Shown: piece after piece, positions 36,300-50,240 of the stretch | Position numbering within the stretch: the first letter of the stretch is position 1 | Layout of the letters: each line of letters opens with the position of its first letter | DNA from: Palleronia sp. LCG004 | GTDB lineage: Bacteria; Pseudomonadota; Alphaproteobacteria; Rhodobacterales; Rhodobacteraceae | NCBI RefSeq assembly: GCF_032931615.1 | Contig: NZ_CP136759.1 | Coordinates: 992,001 to 1,056,000, forward strand | Direction: 5' to 3' | Length of the DNA stretch: 64,000 nucleotides | Made by a program: the position numbers and the translations under genes | The notes under the pieces: generated by a model | Database searches by the model: none | What the model was told of the DNA's origin: nothing | Seen by the model: only the letters and a program-made list of their open reading frames with translations

Positions 36300-37865
36300 C
36301 TAAAGCTTGTTAAGCTCAATCAAGCCGATATACGGATGTTCCGCCCTGTCTACTGCATCCTTCATCACTTTAAGGCTCGGTCCTCGTCCATAGGCTGCGC
36401 TTACAGCGCTTAGATCATGCCCTAGAATGGCGCTGTGAATCTCGCGTGAGACCCCTGCGTCGCGCATCTTGTCCTTGAAAGATCCACGCAGCGAATGCGT
36501 TGTGTATCGTTCGTTCGAGTGAGTACCATCGCAAGCAAACTGGGCTTTTTTCATCCAATAGTTGCAACGTTCGGATGCTCGGGTCTTGCCGTCAATTTTG
36601 TCAGGAAAATCAAACAGGCGATCATGAGAATCGCGCCGTGAAACCATCTGTTCCACGAGAGGGCGGATTGCTTCGCAGACGGGTACTCTTCTTTGTGATT
36701 GACGGTTTTTCACCTTCGATGCTTGCAGGTCAAAGTGCAAGATTTCGTCTACAATCTTTACCTGTCCGGCGCGAAGTGTGGCGACCTCATCAAGCCGCAT
36801 ACCAGTCGCTGCGAGGATCGCCCAGATGTTCCTTACGTCTTCAGGTAGGTTAGGTATCGCAAACAACTGACTGATCATGTCGTCGGTAAGGGGCGCGTAG
36901 TGCTCCAACTTCTTGCCATATGTACGCAGGTCGATGCGACGGAACGGATTGCTTTCAATTACATCCGACTGAACAGCGTGATCGAAGAGCGTAGAGACAT
37001 GGCTCAGTCTTGCTTTAATCGTCTTATTCGCCTTCTCTGTTGAGAGAGATCTTGCATACTTGTAAGCATGTGCTGCCTTGAAATCTACCATTGGTTGATT
37101 GCCTACGACTTCGGCAAAATCTTCGATTGTTACGACCCGTGATCGGGCAGTCTTCTCTCGGAGATGACCGTTCTGGACTTGTTCCTGCAGATCGGTTCTG
37201 AATATCTCCAGATGATCAAGGATGGTAGGCGGACCGTCTTCTGACAATCCAAGCGCAGCATTCAGATCCGCCGTGGCTTCACTTTGGAGGATTCGCAACT
37301 CAGCAGCGTTGAATTCGTCTGGTCCGACGCGATCCCACCAGCTTACCATAAATTCAGGATCACCGTCTCGATCTAGCGTTACGAACTCGTGTAATCGATC
37401 ATCTATTCCATTCAGGGCAGAAGCTAGTTCGCCCTTCGTTTGCGGCGGCTCCATGTATGTTACCGTATACACTTCCGATTCTAAAGAACATCTGGCAGCA
37501 TACTCCGTACTCGCCAAATCGAGTTGATGTATGAGACGCATGTACGCGCTCTGCGGACGGGTCATTTGGTGTGACGTATACTTCGCGGCGATCTTAACCC
37601 TTAACTGTGCCTCTAGGTCGTGGAGTCTCTTCTGCGCTAATTTGAAGTCGCTAGTACCCGTCGTCAGGCGCATTTGGCGTGGTCCGCCACGCGTCCGTGC
37701 GGCGAGGGGAATCGTCAAATATGCGTAGTAGATCCCGTTACGCAGGCTCAGCGTTGCGGCCGTCCATTCAAGGTCATCCATCGCCAATGATTTCCTCTCA
37801 TACTGCCAGTCGTACTGCCAGTTAGAGGTGCCAGACCGGCCCGAATCGGACAAGTGCTTGGACAT
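36300..37865 (-). CDS. tyrosine integrase of the element
   Basis: The 521-residue protein has the full tyrosine-recombinase active site in its C-terminal part: Arg357 (ATGMRLDEVATL), Lys384, His457 and Arg460 (THSLRGSFKD), His483 (ILGHD) and Tyr492 (AAYGRG). An N-terminal arm-binding-like region (LRNGIYYAYLTIP) and a core-binding SAM-like domain (about 215-305) precede it. The longest start is only 20 bp from the tRNA. A TTG at 37787, six bases after AGAGG, is a well-spaced alternative that would place the right-end decamers in its leader. It catalyses insertion into and excision from tRNA-Cys. Confidence 0.93.
   Translation of the reverse strand: MSKHLSDSGRSGTSNWQYDWQYERKSLAMDDLEWTAATLSLRNGIYYAYLTIPLAARTRGGPRQMRLTTGTSDFKLAQKRLHDLEAQLRVKIAAKYTSHQMTRPQSAYMRLIHQLDLASTEYAARCSLESEVYTVTYMEPPQTKGELASALNGIDDRLHEFVTLDRDGDPEFMVSWWDRVGPDEFNAAELRILQSEATADLNAALGLSEDGPPTILDHLEIFRTDLQEQVQNGHLREKTARSRVVTIEDFAEVVGNQPMVDFKAAHAYKYARSLSTEKANKTIKARLSHVSTLFDHAVQSDVIESNPFRRIDLRTYGKKLEHYAPLTDDMISQLFAIPNLPEDVRNIWAILAATGMRLDEVATLRAGQVKIVDEILHFDLQASKVKNRQSQRRVPVCEAIRPLVEQMVSRRDSHDRLFDFPDKIDGKTRASERCNYWMKKAQFACDGTHSNERYTTHSLRGSFKDKMRDAGVSREIHSAILGHDLSAVSAAYGRGPSLKVMKDAVDRAEHPYIGLIELNKL
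37801..37822. repeat. paired decamers near the right end (candidate integrase arm sites)
   Basis: TACTGCCAGT occurs at 37801-37810 and again at 37813-37822, a 12-bp period identical to the pair at the left end. They overlap the beginning of the integrase frame, where they encode the repeated WQYDWQYE. They lie about 58 bp from the core repeat. Confidence 0.5.
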
Positions 37866-37879
37866 TTTAGGTACAATTT

Positions 37880-37903
37880 AGGATTGGAGGCGAGTACCGG
37901 AAT
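37880..37903. repeat. right attachment site within the tRNA-Cys 3' end
   Basis: AGGATTGGAGGC-G-AGTACCGGAAT is the second copy of the element's core repeat. Nineteen of its bases are the last 19 bases of the tRNA gene, including the encoded CCA and part of the T arm, so insertion leaves the tRNA intact. Confidence 0.88.
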
Positions 37904-37958
37904 CGAACCGGTGTACACGGATTTGCAATCCGCTGCGTCACCACTCCGCCAACTCGCC
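37885..37958 (-). tRNA. tRNA-Cys (anticodon GCA)
   Basis: The minus-strand cloverleaf has acceptor stem GGCGAGT/ACTCGCC, discriminator T and encoded CCA, the anticodon loop TTGCAAA with GCA, and a T arm ACCGG-TTCGATT-CCGGT. Length is 74 bases including CCA. Its 3' end is the integration site of the neighbouring element. Confidence 0.96.
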
Positions 37959-38195
37959 GCAGGTGGTCGTGGCGGTGTCATATCGCCCCGCCCGAGGCTT
38001 CGCAAGGGAATTGGCTGAACGCGCGACGGCGCGAAATTAGGCAAGTTGGGGCTGGGAAGGTCGGTCGCACCCTGTTATCCGCGCGCCAGGCGATTCCCGC
38101 AGGATCGGCGTCGGTCGCTTGCCGTGACCGAGCACGTATTTGCAGGCAATCGGTGCGCGGTGTCCGCGCGGTTGGTATGAAAGAGGCCCGAGGCG

Positions 38196-39470
38196 ATGTT
38201 GAAGGTTCTGGTCGGCGGATGGGCTCTCTTCCTGGGCATGGCGTTGCTCATGGTCGGCAACGGGATGCAAGGTACGCTGCTGGGCGTGCGGGGCCCGCTC
38301 GAAGGGTTCTCGACCTTCCAGATGTCGCTGGTCATGTCCGCCTATTTCCTGGGATTCCTCGGTGGTTCGCGTCTCGCGCCAGAGATGATCCGGCGGGTGG
38401 GGCATATCCGCGTCTTCGCGGCGCTGGCCTCGTTCATCTCGGCGGTGCTGATCCTCTATCCCTCGATCACGGAACCCTGGGCGTGGGTTCTGTTGCGGGT
38501 GCTGATCGGCTTCTGCTTCTCGGGCGTCTACGTCACGGCCGAATCGTGGCTCAACAACTCGGTCACGAACGACCAGCGGGGGCAGGCGCTGTCGGTCTAC
38601 ATGATCGTGCAGATGACGGGGATCCTCACCGCCCAGGGGCTGCTGGCACTGGGGGATCCGACGGGTTTCATCCTGTTCATCGTGCCCTCGGTCCTCGTCT
38701 CGATGTCCTTTGCGCCGATCCTGCTGTCGGTGACGCCCACGCCGGCCTTTGCCACGACCAAACCGATGAGCCTCGCCCGGCTCTACCATTCCTCGCCGCT
38801 CGGATGCGTGGGGATGTTCCTGATGGGCGGCGTCTATTCGGCGCAGTTCGGCATGGCGTCGGTCTATGCGACGCAGCTGGGCTTTTCGGTGAGCGAAGTC
38901 GCGACATTCGTCGCCGCGATCTATGCGGGCGGTCTGCTGCTGCAATATCCGATCGGCTGGCTGTCGGACCGGTTCGACCGGCGACGCGTCATCATGGGTG
39001 CAGCGCTTGTCGGCGGGCTCGTCAGCTTCCTCGGGTTCACGTCCGAGCCGACGCTGGTCATGCTCTGCGTCGCGGGGTTCGTCATGGGCGGGATGGCCAA
39101 TCCGCTTTACGCGCTGCTCATCGCCCATACGAACGATTACCTCGCGCACGAGGACATGTCGGCCGCGTCGGGTGGCCTTCTCTTCATCAACGGTCTCGGT
39201 GCCGTGGCGGGCCCCATCATCACGGGTGCCATGATCGCTGAATTCGGACCGATGGGGTTCTGGGTCTTCCTGGCCGTCCTGATGCTGCTTCTCGCGGCCT
39301 ATGCCGGCTACCGGATGACACGCCGCGCGGCACCCGACGAATACGGGCAATACGTCGCCATTACGCCGTCCGCCACGGTCGTCGCGATGGATGCGGCGCA
39401 GGACTGGCTGCAGGAGCAGGCCGAAGAAGACGAAGAAATCGACGAGGATGACGACGAGGCCGCCGCCTGA
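38196..39470 (+). CDS. MFS transporter with an acidic C-terminal tail (YcaD-like)
   Basis: The 424-residue inner-membrane protein has twelve predicted membrane segments, the MFS loop motif (GWLSDRFDRRRVIMGAAL at about 265) and the family start LFLGMALLMVGNGMQGTLLGVRG. The last 20 or so residues are almost all Asp/Glu (EEDEEIDEDDDE). The substrate is unknown. GAGG precedes the start. It is the first host gene past the tRNA. Confidence 0.88.
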   Translation: MLKVLVGGWALFLGMALLMVGNGMQGTLLGVRGPLEGFSTFQMSLVMSAYFLGFLGGSRLAPEMIRRVGHIRVFAALASFISAVLILYPSITEPWAWVLLRVLIGFCFSGVYVTAESWLNNSVTNDQRGQALSVYMIVQMTGILTAQGLLALGDPTGFILFIVPSVLVSMSFAPILLSVTPTPAFATTKPMSLARLYHSSPLGCVGMFLMGGVYSAQFGMASVYATQLGFSVSEVATFVAAIYAGGLLLQYPIGWLSDRFDRRRVIMGAALVGGLVSFLGFTSEPTLVMLCVAGFVMGGMANPLYALLIAHTNDYLAHEDMSAASGGLLFINGLGAVAGPIITGAMIAEFGPMGFWVFLAVLMLLLAAYAGYRMTRRAAPDEYGQYVAITPSATVVAMDAAQDWLQEQAEEDEEIDEDDDEAAA

Positions 39471-39513
39471 GGCATCTGCGGGGCCCGTCGCAAGGGAAGA
39501 GAAGGCGAGGAAA

Positions 39514-40089
39514 ATGTCGCAGGCAGAAGAGATCATCCGGTTCTGGGTCGAGGAGGTCGGACCGAAGGGCTGGTACGCGGTCGACGACGATCTCGACCGG
39601 ACCATCCGCGAGCGGTTCGGCGACCTCTGGGCGGCCGAACGCGACGGCGTCCGGAGGGCCTGGTGCGCCTCGCCCGAAGGCGCGCTGGCCTATCTGACCC
39701 TGACCGATCAATTCCCGCGCAACATGTTCCGCGGCGATGGCCGGGCCTTCGCGCTCGATCGGCGCGCGCTTGCCGCGGCCAAGCAGGCGATCGCCCGCGA
39801 CTGGGACCTGCAGATCGACGGCCCTGCGCGACAGTTCTTCTATCTGCCGCTCATGCATTCCGAGATCCTCGCCGATCAGGATCGCTGCGTCAGGCTGTTC
39901 GTGGCACGCATGCCCGAGGCGGAGGACAACCTCTTCCACGCCCGTGCCCATCGAGAGGTCATCCGAAATTACGGGCGCTTTCCCTATCGCAACGCGGCGC
40001 TCGGCCGGCGCAACAACGCGGCGGAGGACGCCTATCTCGATGCTGGCGGCTATGCCGAGACGATTCGGATGCTGAAGACCGACGCGTGA
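39514..40089 (+). CDS. DUF924 family protein
   Basis: The 191-residue protein starts after GAGGAAA. It shows the DUF924 pattern: IIRFWVEEVGPKGWY, LTLTDQFPRNMFRGDGRAF, FFYLPLMHSE and the tail FPYRNAALGRRNNAAEDAYL. The family is all-helical, TPR-like and found across proteobacteria without a settled function. It sits between two MFS genes, close enough for co-transcription. Confidence 0.9.
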   Translation: MSQAEEIIRFWVEEVGPKGWYAVDDDLDRTIRERFGDLWAAERDGVRRAWCASPEGALAYLTLTDQFPRNMFRGDGRAFALDRRALAAAKQAIARDWDLQIDGPARQFFYLPLMHSEILADQDRCVRLFVARMPEAEDNLFHARAHREVIRNYGRFPYRNAALGRRNNAAEDAYLDAGGYAETIRMLKTDA

Positions 40090-40116
40090 CCCGCATATGA
40101 GCGGACGCGAACGACC

Positions 40117-41259
40117 ATGAGCGGCGAGGTGGAGCGCCGCTCGACCGATTGGCCGCTCGTCGTCGCAATCTTCGTCGGAGGGCTGCTTGCCGCCGGGCAA
40201 TTCGCCAAGGTTTCGCTCGGGCTGCCTCAGATCGGGGTGGCGTTCGACGCTCCGGCCACGCGGCTCGCCTATCTGGTTTCGATTCTGGGCGTGGTGGGGA
40301 TCATTGGCGGTGCCATGGCCGGCGGGGTGGTGGCCGCATGGGGGGCGGCGCGCGTCCTCGTCTGGTCGATGGTGCTGGGCGGGGGGCTGTCGCTTCTGCA
40401 GGCGTTCCTCCCGCCGCTGCCGGTCTTCGCTGGGTTGCGCGTCGTCGAGGGGCTCTCTCATCTGGGGGTCGTCGTCTCGGCCCCGCCGTTGATGGCCGGG
40501 CTCGCCTCGGATCGCGACCGGCCGATGGTCATGTCGATCTGGGCCTCGTTCTTCGGAGTGGCCTTTGCGATTGGCGCGGTGATCTTTCCGTGGGTCCTGA
40601 ACCAGGGGGGAATCGCGCTCGTCCTCGCACTGCACGGCATCGCGATGCTCGTCGTGGCGGGGCTTCTGGTATCGCGGCTGCAGCGACAGATCCGCGCGCC
40701 CCTGCGGCTCGATCCGTGGCGGGTCCATGCGCGGATCTATTCGCGGCCGGACCTCTTCGCGCCGGGTCTCGGCTTTGTCTTCTACACGCTGACCTATGTC
40801 GCGTTGCTCACGCTGCTGCCGATGCGGCTTGGGCAACCCTGGCTCGCGACGGGCCTGCCGCTTCTGGGGCTTGCGGGTACCTTCGCGGCCGGTCCGGCGA
40901 TGCGGCGCATCGCGCCGCCACGCGTCGCTGCCTGCGGTTTCGCCGCGATGGCGGTGCTAGGCGTGCCGCTCCTGCTGGGCTGGACGCTCGCACTGCTGCC
41001 TCTCTTTCTCATCATGGGAATCGTCCCCGCTGCGAGCTTCGCGATGATCCCGTATCTCAACCGCGGGCTTCCCGACCGGGCGCAGGCCACGGGGTGCATT
41101 GCGCAGCTCGGCAACGTGGGCACCACCCTCGGCACGCCGTTCTTCGCGATCTGCCTCGGGGTGGGCGGGCTCGGGTTGCTCTATCTCGCGCTGATTGCGG
41201 TGGCACTTGCCGGGCTCGTCACGGTGTTGATGCTTGCCCGTCTCACCACTCCCGCCTGA
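40117..41259 (+). CDS. MFS transporter (CynX/NimT-like)
   Basis: The 380-residue protein has about twelve hydrophobic segments and MFS-type glycine-rich helices ([19 protein letters not shown], then [19 protein letters not shown]). The central loop is short. No substrate motif is readable. The ribosome site is weak, suggesting coupling to the DUF924 gene 27 bases upstream. Confidence 0.85.
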   Translation: MSGEVERRSTDWPLVVAIFVGGLLAAGQFAKVSLGLPQIGVAFDAPATRLAYLVSILGVVGIIGGAMAGGVVAAWGAARVLVWSMVLGGGLSLLQAFLPPLPVFAGLRVVEGLSHLGVVVSAPPLMAGLASDRDRPMVMSIWASFFGVAFAIGAVIFPWVLNQGGIALVLALHGIAMLVVAGLLVSRLQRQIRAPLRLDPWRVHARIYSRPDLFAPGLGFVFYTLTYVALLTLLPMRLGQPWLATGLPLLGLAGTFAAGPAMRRIAPPRVAACGFAAMAVLGVPLLLGWTLALLPLFLIMGIVPAASFAMIPYLNRGLPDRAQATGCIAQLGNVGTTLGTPFFAICLGVGGLGLLYLALIAVALAGLVTVLMLARLTTPA

Positions 41260-41333
41260 CCGGATCGCCCGAGTTTCCGTTTGCGAATTTCGCACACGCG
41301 CCTATCTGAGGAGGCGGGTTGACGAGGTATGAC

Positions 41334-44192
<2,859 letters not shown>

Positions 44193-44195
44193 GGA

Positions 44196-44975
44196 TCAGG
44201 CGTCGAGTTCGATCCAGACGGGAACATGATCGGAGGGCTTTTCGCGTGCGCGAAGGTCCTTCTCGATCCAGACGTCGGTCACGAGATCGGCGGCCTGCGG
44301 GCTCAGCAGGTGATGGTCGATCCGGATGCCGTCGTTCCGGTCGAACGCACCGGCCTGATAATCCCAGAAGGAATAATGGCCGCCGGCCATGGTCCGCGCG
44401 CGAAACATCTCGGTCATTCCGAGCGCCAGAAGACGACGGAAGGCCGCGCGTGTCTGGGGCAGGCCAAGGGCATCCTCGCGCCAAGCGTCGGGGCGGGCCG
44501 CGTCCTCGTCCTGCGGGATGACGTTGTAGTCACCGCAGAAGATCGCGGGTTCCTCCGTCGCGAGCACGTCACGCATCCGAGCCTCGAGCCGTTCCATCCA
44601 GGCGAGCTTGTAATCGTATTTCGGCCCCGGAGCCGGATTGCCGTTCGGAAGGTAAAGTCCGGCCACCCGCACGGGGCGTGTGCCCATGACGGTCGCCTCG
44701 ATGTAACGGGCCTGTTCGTCGCTGTCGTCGCCGGGAAGGCCGCGCGTCACATCCTCGATCGGCAACTTCGACAGGATCGCAACCCCGTTGAAGCCCTTCT
44801 GTCCGTGCGTTTCGACGATATACCCCAGATCCTCGATCGCTTCGCGCGGGAAGTTGGCGTCGATCGACTTGATTTCCTGAAGGCAGGCGACGTCCGGCGC
44901 GCTGTCGCGCAGCCAGTCGAGAAGCCCGTCGAGCCGGGCCTTCACGCCATTGATGTTGAATGTCGCGATCTTCAT
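44196..44975 (-). CDS. xth: exodeoxyribonuclease III
   Basis: The 259-residue protein belongs to the exonuclease III/APE1 family: the N-terminus KIATFNINGVKARL, catalytic Glu in CLQEIKS (Glu34), GDYNVIPQDEDAA, and the closing catalytic pair in KPSDHVPVWIEL. It repairs abasic sites and 3'-blocked ends. It lies tail to tail with uvrA and upstream-adjacent to the divergent-side erpA gene. Confidence 0.96.
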   Translation of the reverse strand: MKIATFNINGVKARLDGLLDWLRDSAPDVACLQEIKSIDANFPREAIEDLGYIVETHGQKGFNGVAILSKLPIEDVTRGLPGDDSDEQARYIEATVMGTRPVRVAGLYLPNGNPAPGPKYDYKLAWMERLEARMRDVLATEEPAIFCGDYNVIPQDEDAARPDAWREDALGLPQTRAAFRRLLALGMTEMFRARTMAGGHYSFWDYQAGAFDRNDGIRIDHHLLSPQAADLVTDVWIEKDLRAREKPSDHVPVWIELDA

Positions 44976-45018
44976 GCCGCCCTTCTGACGCGGGCGGGCG
45001 CGAAGCGCAATGCGCCTC

Positions 45019-45342
45019 TTACATCGCGAAGGAGACGCCGCAGCCGCAGCTCGAACTGGCGTTCGGATTCTCGATCACGAACCGCGCGCCGATCAGTTCC
45101 TCGCTGAAATCTATGGTCGCTCCGGCAAGGAAGGGAAGCGAGACACTGTCGACGAGCACCCGCTCGCCGTCCTTTTCGAGGACGAGGTCGTCGTCGGCCT
45201 GCGCGTCGAGCTTGATTTCATACTGGAAGCCCGAGCATCCGCCGCCCTCGACCGCGACGCGCAGGGCCTGTCCCTGTTCGGCCGCGCCGATTTCGGAAAG
45301 GCGCGCAAATGCGCGATCGGTCACTTTCGGGGGAAGGTTCAT
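45019..45342 (-). CDS. erpA: HesB/IscA-type iron-sulfur cluster insertion protein
   Basis: The 107-residue A-type carrier has the three conserved cysteines: GGGCSGFQY and, near the C-terminus, SSCGCGVSF. Length and order are those of ErpA/IscA. It delivers Fe-S clusters to target enzymes. An in-frame ATG 18 bases upstream is possible. It starts back to back with dgt. ErpA rather than IscA is a best guess because no isc/suf genes are near. Confidence 0.88.
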   Translation of the reverse strand: MNLPPKVTDRAFARLSEIGAAEQGQALRVAVEGGGCSGFQYEIKLDAQADDDLVLEKDGERVLVDSVSLPFLAGATIDFSEELIGARFVIENPNASSSCGCGVSFAM

Positions 45343-45417
45343 GGTGCGTTCGCCCTGCATTGGTTGGCTGCACCCAATATAAAGACCGTGACCGAGGACA
45401 ACAAGATTGGCACGCCC

Positions 45418-46563
45418 ATGCAGGCCCGCTATGCCGCCCGGCCCGAAGAGACCCGCGGACGCCTCTATCCCGAGGAGGAAAGTGCGCATCGCAGCTGCTT
45501 TCAGCGCGACCGCGACCGGATCATCCATTCGAGCGCCTTCCGAAGGCTTAAGCACAAGACCCAGGTCTTCATCGAACACGAGGGCGATTACTTTCGCACG
45601 CGGCTGACCCATTCGATCGAAGTGGCGCAGGTGGCGCGGACGATCTCGGGCGTGCTTGGGCTGAACTCCGAGCTGACCGAGGCGGTGGCGCTCGCCCACG
45701 ATCTGGGACATCCGCCATTCGGCCATACCGGGGAGGACGCCCTGTCGGACCTGATGGCCCCTTATGGCGGGTTCGACCACAACGCACAGGCGATCCGGAT
45801 CGTGACATCGCTCGAACGGCATTATGCGGAATTCGACGGGCTGAACCTGACTTGGGAAACGCTGGAGGGTATCGCCAAGCACAACGGTCCGGTGGGCGCG
45901 CCGATCCCCTATGCGCTGGCCGATTACAATGCGCGCCACGACCTGGAGCTCGGGACCCATGCCAGTGCCGAGGCGCAGGTCGCGGCGCTGGCCGACGATA
46001 TCGCCTATAACAGCCACGACCTTCATGACGGATTGCGCGCCGAGCTGTTCTCGACCGACGAGCTGGCCGAGCTTCCGATCCTCGATCGGTGCTTTGCAAA
46101 GGTCGACGCGATCTATCCGGGGCTGAATTACTACCGGCGGCGTCATGAGGCGCTGAGACGTTTCTTCGGCGTGCTGGTCGAGGATGCGATCACCGAAGCG
46201 CGCGAGACACTTGCGGCGCTAGATCCGCTCGACGCAACGGAGGTGCGTCATCTGGCCATGCCGATTATCAGGTTCTCGGATCCGGTCTGGTCGGACCTTC
46301 AGGTCATCCGCAACTTCCTGTTCCATCGGATGTATCGCGCGCCCGACGTCGTCGTGACGCGCGAGCGCGTGACGCAGGTGGTCCGCGAGCTCTTCCCGCT
46401 TTTCATGGACCGCACGGATCTTCTGCCGAAGCAATGGCGCAAGGATGTCGAGGAGGCAGATGGCGAAACGATGCTCGCGAGGATCGTGCTCGATTACATT
46501 GCGGGGATGACGGACCGCTTTGCGATTCAGGAACACGCGCGCCTTCTGGGAGGCGACGTCTGA
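45418..46563 (+). CDS. dgt: deoxyguanosinetriphosphate triphosphohydrolase-like protein
   Basis: The 381-residue protein is an HD-domain dNTPase: RDRDRIIHSSAFRRLKHKTQ, His65 in RLTHSIEVAQVAR and His94-Asp95 in ALAHDLGHPPFGHTGE. It hydrolyses dNTPs to deoxynucleosides and triphosphate, affecting dNTP pools. An in-frame GTG at 45388 could extend it by ten residues; neither start has a strong ribosome site. It is divergent from erpA and precedes a hairpin. Confidence 0.93.
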   Translation: MQARYAARPEETRGRLYPEEESAHRSCFQRDRDRIIHSSAFRRLKHKTQVFIEHEGDYFRTRLTHSIEVAQVARTISGVLGLNSELTEAVALAHDLGHPPFGHTGEDALSDLMAPYGGFDHNAQAIRIVTSLERHYAEFDGLNLTWETLEGIAKHNGPVGAPIPYALADYNARHDLELGTHASAEAQVAALADDIAYNSHDLHDGLRAELFSTDELAELPILDRCFAKVDAIYPGLNYYRRRHEALRRFFGVLVEDAITEARETLAALDPLDATEVRHLAMPIIRFSDPVWSDLQVIRNFLFHRMYRAPDVVVTRERVTQVVRELFPLFMDRTDLLPKQWRKDVEEADGETMLARIVLDYIAGMTDRFAIQEHARLLGGDV

Positions 46564-46593
46564 GCAGGGGTGGGGTGCCGCGCGGGTGAAGCG

Positions 46594-46614
46594 GCCCCGG
46601 ACCTTTTCCGGGGC
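46594..46614. terminator. GC hairpin between convergent genes
   Basis: GCCCCGGA (46594-46601) and TCCGGGGC (46607-46614) form a perfect 8-bp stem with a five-base loop. It sits 31 bases after the dgt stop and 13 bases before the end of the convergent alpha-glucosidase gene. No T-run follows, so termination efficiency is uncertain. Confidence 0.55.
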
Positions 46615-46627
46615 GCGCAAACCCAGC

Positions 46628-48193
<1,566 letters not shown>

Positions 48194-48327
48194 GCCGGGC
48201 CCTTTCGTTTTCGGTGGCTTAAGATCGGTTTTTTACGGATGCAATGGTCTCGCTCTCTTCGAGCGATGTGCTAGGTGGGCTGCGACGCGTCGAGGCGCGA
48301 CAAGGTCCCTCTGAAGGAATTGTGACG

Positions 48328-50181
48328 ATGGAGAATGGCGGTTTGGATCCGGTTGCCGCGATTGCGCTGGTGGGCGTGCTGGGGGTCGGGTCCCAATGGC
48401 TGGCCTGGCGGCTCAAGATGCCGGCGATCGTGCTGATGCTGCTTGCGGGCGTGATCGCGGGGCCGGTCCTCGGGATCTTCGACCCCGCGCGCGATATCGG
48501 CCCGATCTATTATCCGATGATCTCGATCGCGGTGGCGATCATCCTCTTCGAGGGGGGGCTGACGCTGAACTTCCATACCCTGCGCGACGCCGCCGAGGGG
48601 GTGAAACGTCTGGTCTTTATCGGTGCGCCGGTGGGCTGGCTGCTCTGCACGCTCGCGCTTCGCTACGGGGCGGGCACGTCGTGGGAAACAGCCGCGGTCT
48701 TCGGCGGCATCATGATCGTCACGGGGCCCACCGTGATCGCACCGCTGCTGCGCTCGGCGCGGCTTGCGCGGCGGCCGGCGGCCCTGTTGCAGTGGGAGGC
48801 GATCCTGAACGATCCGGTCGGCGCGCTTGCCGCGGTGCTGGCCTTCGAGGTGGTTCTCGTGCTCAGGACGGCCGAGCAGATTGGAAGCGCGGTCTGGACG
48901 CTGGTCTTCGGGATCGCCTTCGCGACGGCGCTCGGCTTTGCCGGGGGATATGGCATGGCCTGGGCCTATCGCCGGGCCAAAGTGCCCGAATACATGAAGG
49001 TTCCGGTCCTCTTCGTCGTGATCCTTGCGGTTTTCGCGCTGTCGAACATCGTTCTGCACGAGGCCGGGCTGCTTGCGGTCACGATCATGGGTGTCGTGAT
49101 CGCCAACGCCAACCTCGCCTCTTACGAGGAACTGCGCCGCTTCAAAGAACATGCGACGATCCTGCTCGTCTCGGGCGTGTTCATCCTGCTGGCGGCATCG
49201 CTCGATTTCGCGGCGCTCGATCAGCTGACCTGGCGCGCGGCGCTGTTCGTGATCGTGGTGCTGTCGGTCGCGCGGCCGGTCGCCGTGCTCGTCTCGCTCG
49301 CCACGACGAAACTGCCGTGGCGGGAGCGGATCTTTGTCGCGACGACCGGGCCCCGGGGCGTGGTCCTGATCGCCGTCGCGGGCCTTTTCGGCGAACGGCT
49401 GACCGAACTCGGGGTTTCCGACGGTGCGATCATCGGGCCGCTGGCCTTCATCCTCGTGGCCTCGTCGGTCGTGCTGCACGGGTTCACGCTGGCCCCGATC
49501 GCGCGTCTTCTGGGGCTGACCGCGGCCGAGACGCCGGGCGTGATCCTCGTCGGCGGATCCTACTGGACGACCGCCTTGGCCGAGACGTTGAAGAAGGCCA
49601 AGATCCCGGTCCTCATCACCGATCCGAACCGCGGGCATCTGCGCCGCGCGCGCGAAGCGGGGATCGAGACCTTCTTCGGGGATATCCTGAGCGAGGGTGC
49701 CGAGATGCGGATCGAGCTCAACGGCTACAAGATCGTCCTCGCCGCGACGGATAACGACGCCTACAACACGCTCGTCGCGACCGATCTGGCACCGCATTTC
49801 GGTCGGGAGAACGTCTATCAGATCGCGCGCGAGAAGAACGGCCATGTGCGTCACGCCCTGCCGTCGACCCTCGGCGGCCGGTCGTTCGTGGACGAGGCGA
49901 CCTACAACGAACTCAATCGTTTGATGTGGAACGATTGGGGGTTCCGCACCACCCGCCTGACCGAAGAGTATACGTTCGACGACTGGCGCGAACGGCGTCC
50001 GAATGCCCGTCTTCTTGCGTGGATCGACACGTCGGGTGAGCCGCATTTCGTCACGGAAGAGGATGAGATCGATGCGGCACCCGGCGTCAGGCTCGTCTCG
50101 ATGCTGCCGCCCGACGAGATGGAGAAGATCGCGAGCGAACGCCGCGAGACGGACGACGATACCAAATCGAAAGAGGGCTGA
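48328..50181 (+). CDS. CPA1-family cation:proton antiporter with RCK (TrkA-N) domain
   Basis: The 617-residue protein starts at the ATG nine bases after AAGGA. Residues 1-410 hold about 12-13 membrane segments of a Na+/H+ exchanger, including [12 protein letters not shown] and the ion-site helix [20 protein letters not shown]. Residues from about 420 form a Rossmann-like RCK_N domain ([32 protein letters not shown]) that may sense a nucleotide. It probably exports Na+ or K+ in exchange for protons. Combination of a CPA1 body and a soluble RCK tail is common in Roseobacter-type genomes. Confidence 0.92.
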   Translation: MENGGLDPVAAIALVGVLGVGSQWLAWRLKMPAIVLMLLAGVIAGPVLGIFDPARDIGPIYYPMISIAVAIILFEGGLTLNFHTLRDAAEGVKRLVFIGAPVGWLLCTLALRYGAGTSWETAAVFGGIMIVTGPTVIAPLLRSARLARRPAALLQWEAILNDPVGALAAVLAFEVVLVLRTAEQIGSAVWTLVFGIAFATALGFAGGYGMAWAYRRAKVPEYMKVPVLFVVILAVFALSNIVLHEAGLLAVTIMGVVIANANLASYEELRRFKEHATILLVSGVFILLAASLDFAALDQLTWRAALFVIVVLSVARPVAVLVSLATTKLPWRERIFVATTGPRGVVLIAVAGLFGERLTELGVSDGAIIGPLAFILVASSVVLHGFTLAPIARLLGLTAAETPGVILVGGSYWTTALAETLKKAKIPVLITDPNRGHLRRAREAGIETFFGDILSEGAEMRIELNGYKIVLAATDNDAYNTLVATDLAPHFGRENVYQIAREKNGHVRHALPSTLGGRSFVDEATYNELNRLMWNDWGFRTTRLTEEYTFDDWRERRPNARLLAWIDTSGEPHFVTEEDEIDAAPGVRLVSMLPPDEMEKIASERRETDDDTKSKEG

Positions 50182-50240
50182 TCGTTGACGGCGAGCGGCG
50201 GAATGGTATGACGCCAGCCGGCAGATCCGAGGATGACAAG

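Larger units (their letters stand above)
29019..37903. mobile_element. integrative element of about 8.9 kb in tRNA-Cys
   Basis: The element is bounded by direct repeats (29019-29042 and 37880-37903; 23 of 24 identical), one of which is the 3' end of an intact tRNA-Cys. A tyrosine integrase abuts the tRNA. The DNA between is clearly more AT-rich than both flanks, and codon use changes abruptly. Contents are a reverse transcriptase, a nuclease, a PolA-like protein, a serine recombinase, a membrane protein and the integrase. No capsid, tail, conjugation or relaxase genes are seen, so it is best described as a mobilisable island or satellite-like element. Confidence 0.9.

Noticed and set aside
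37531..37728. 65-codon plus-strand frame inside the integrase gene
   Set aside because: It is antisense to the integrase N-terminal region and has no independent support.
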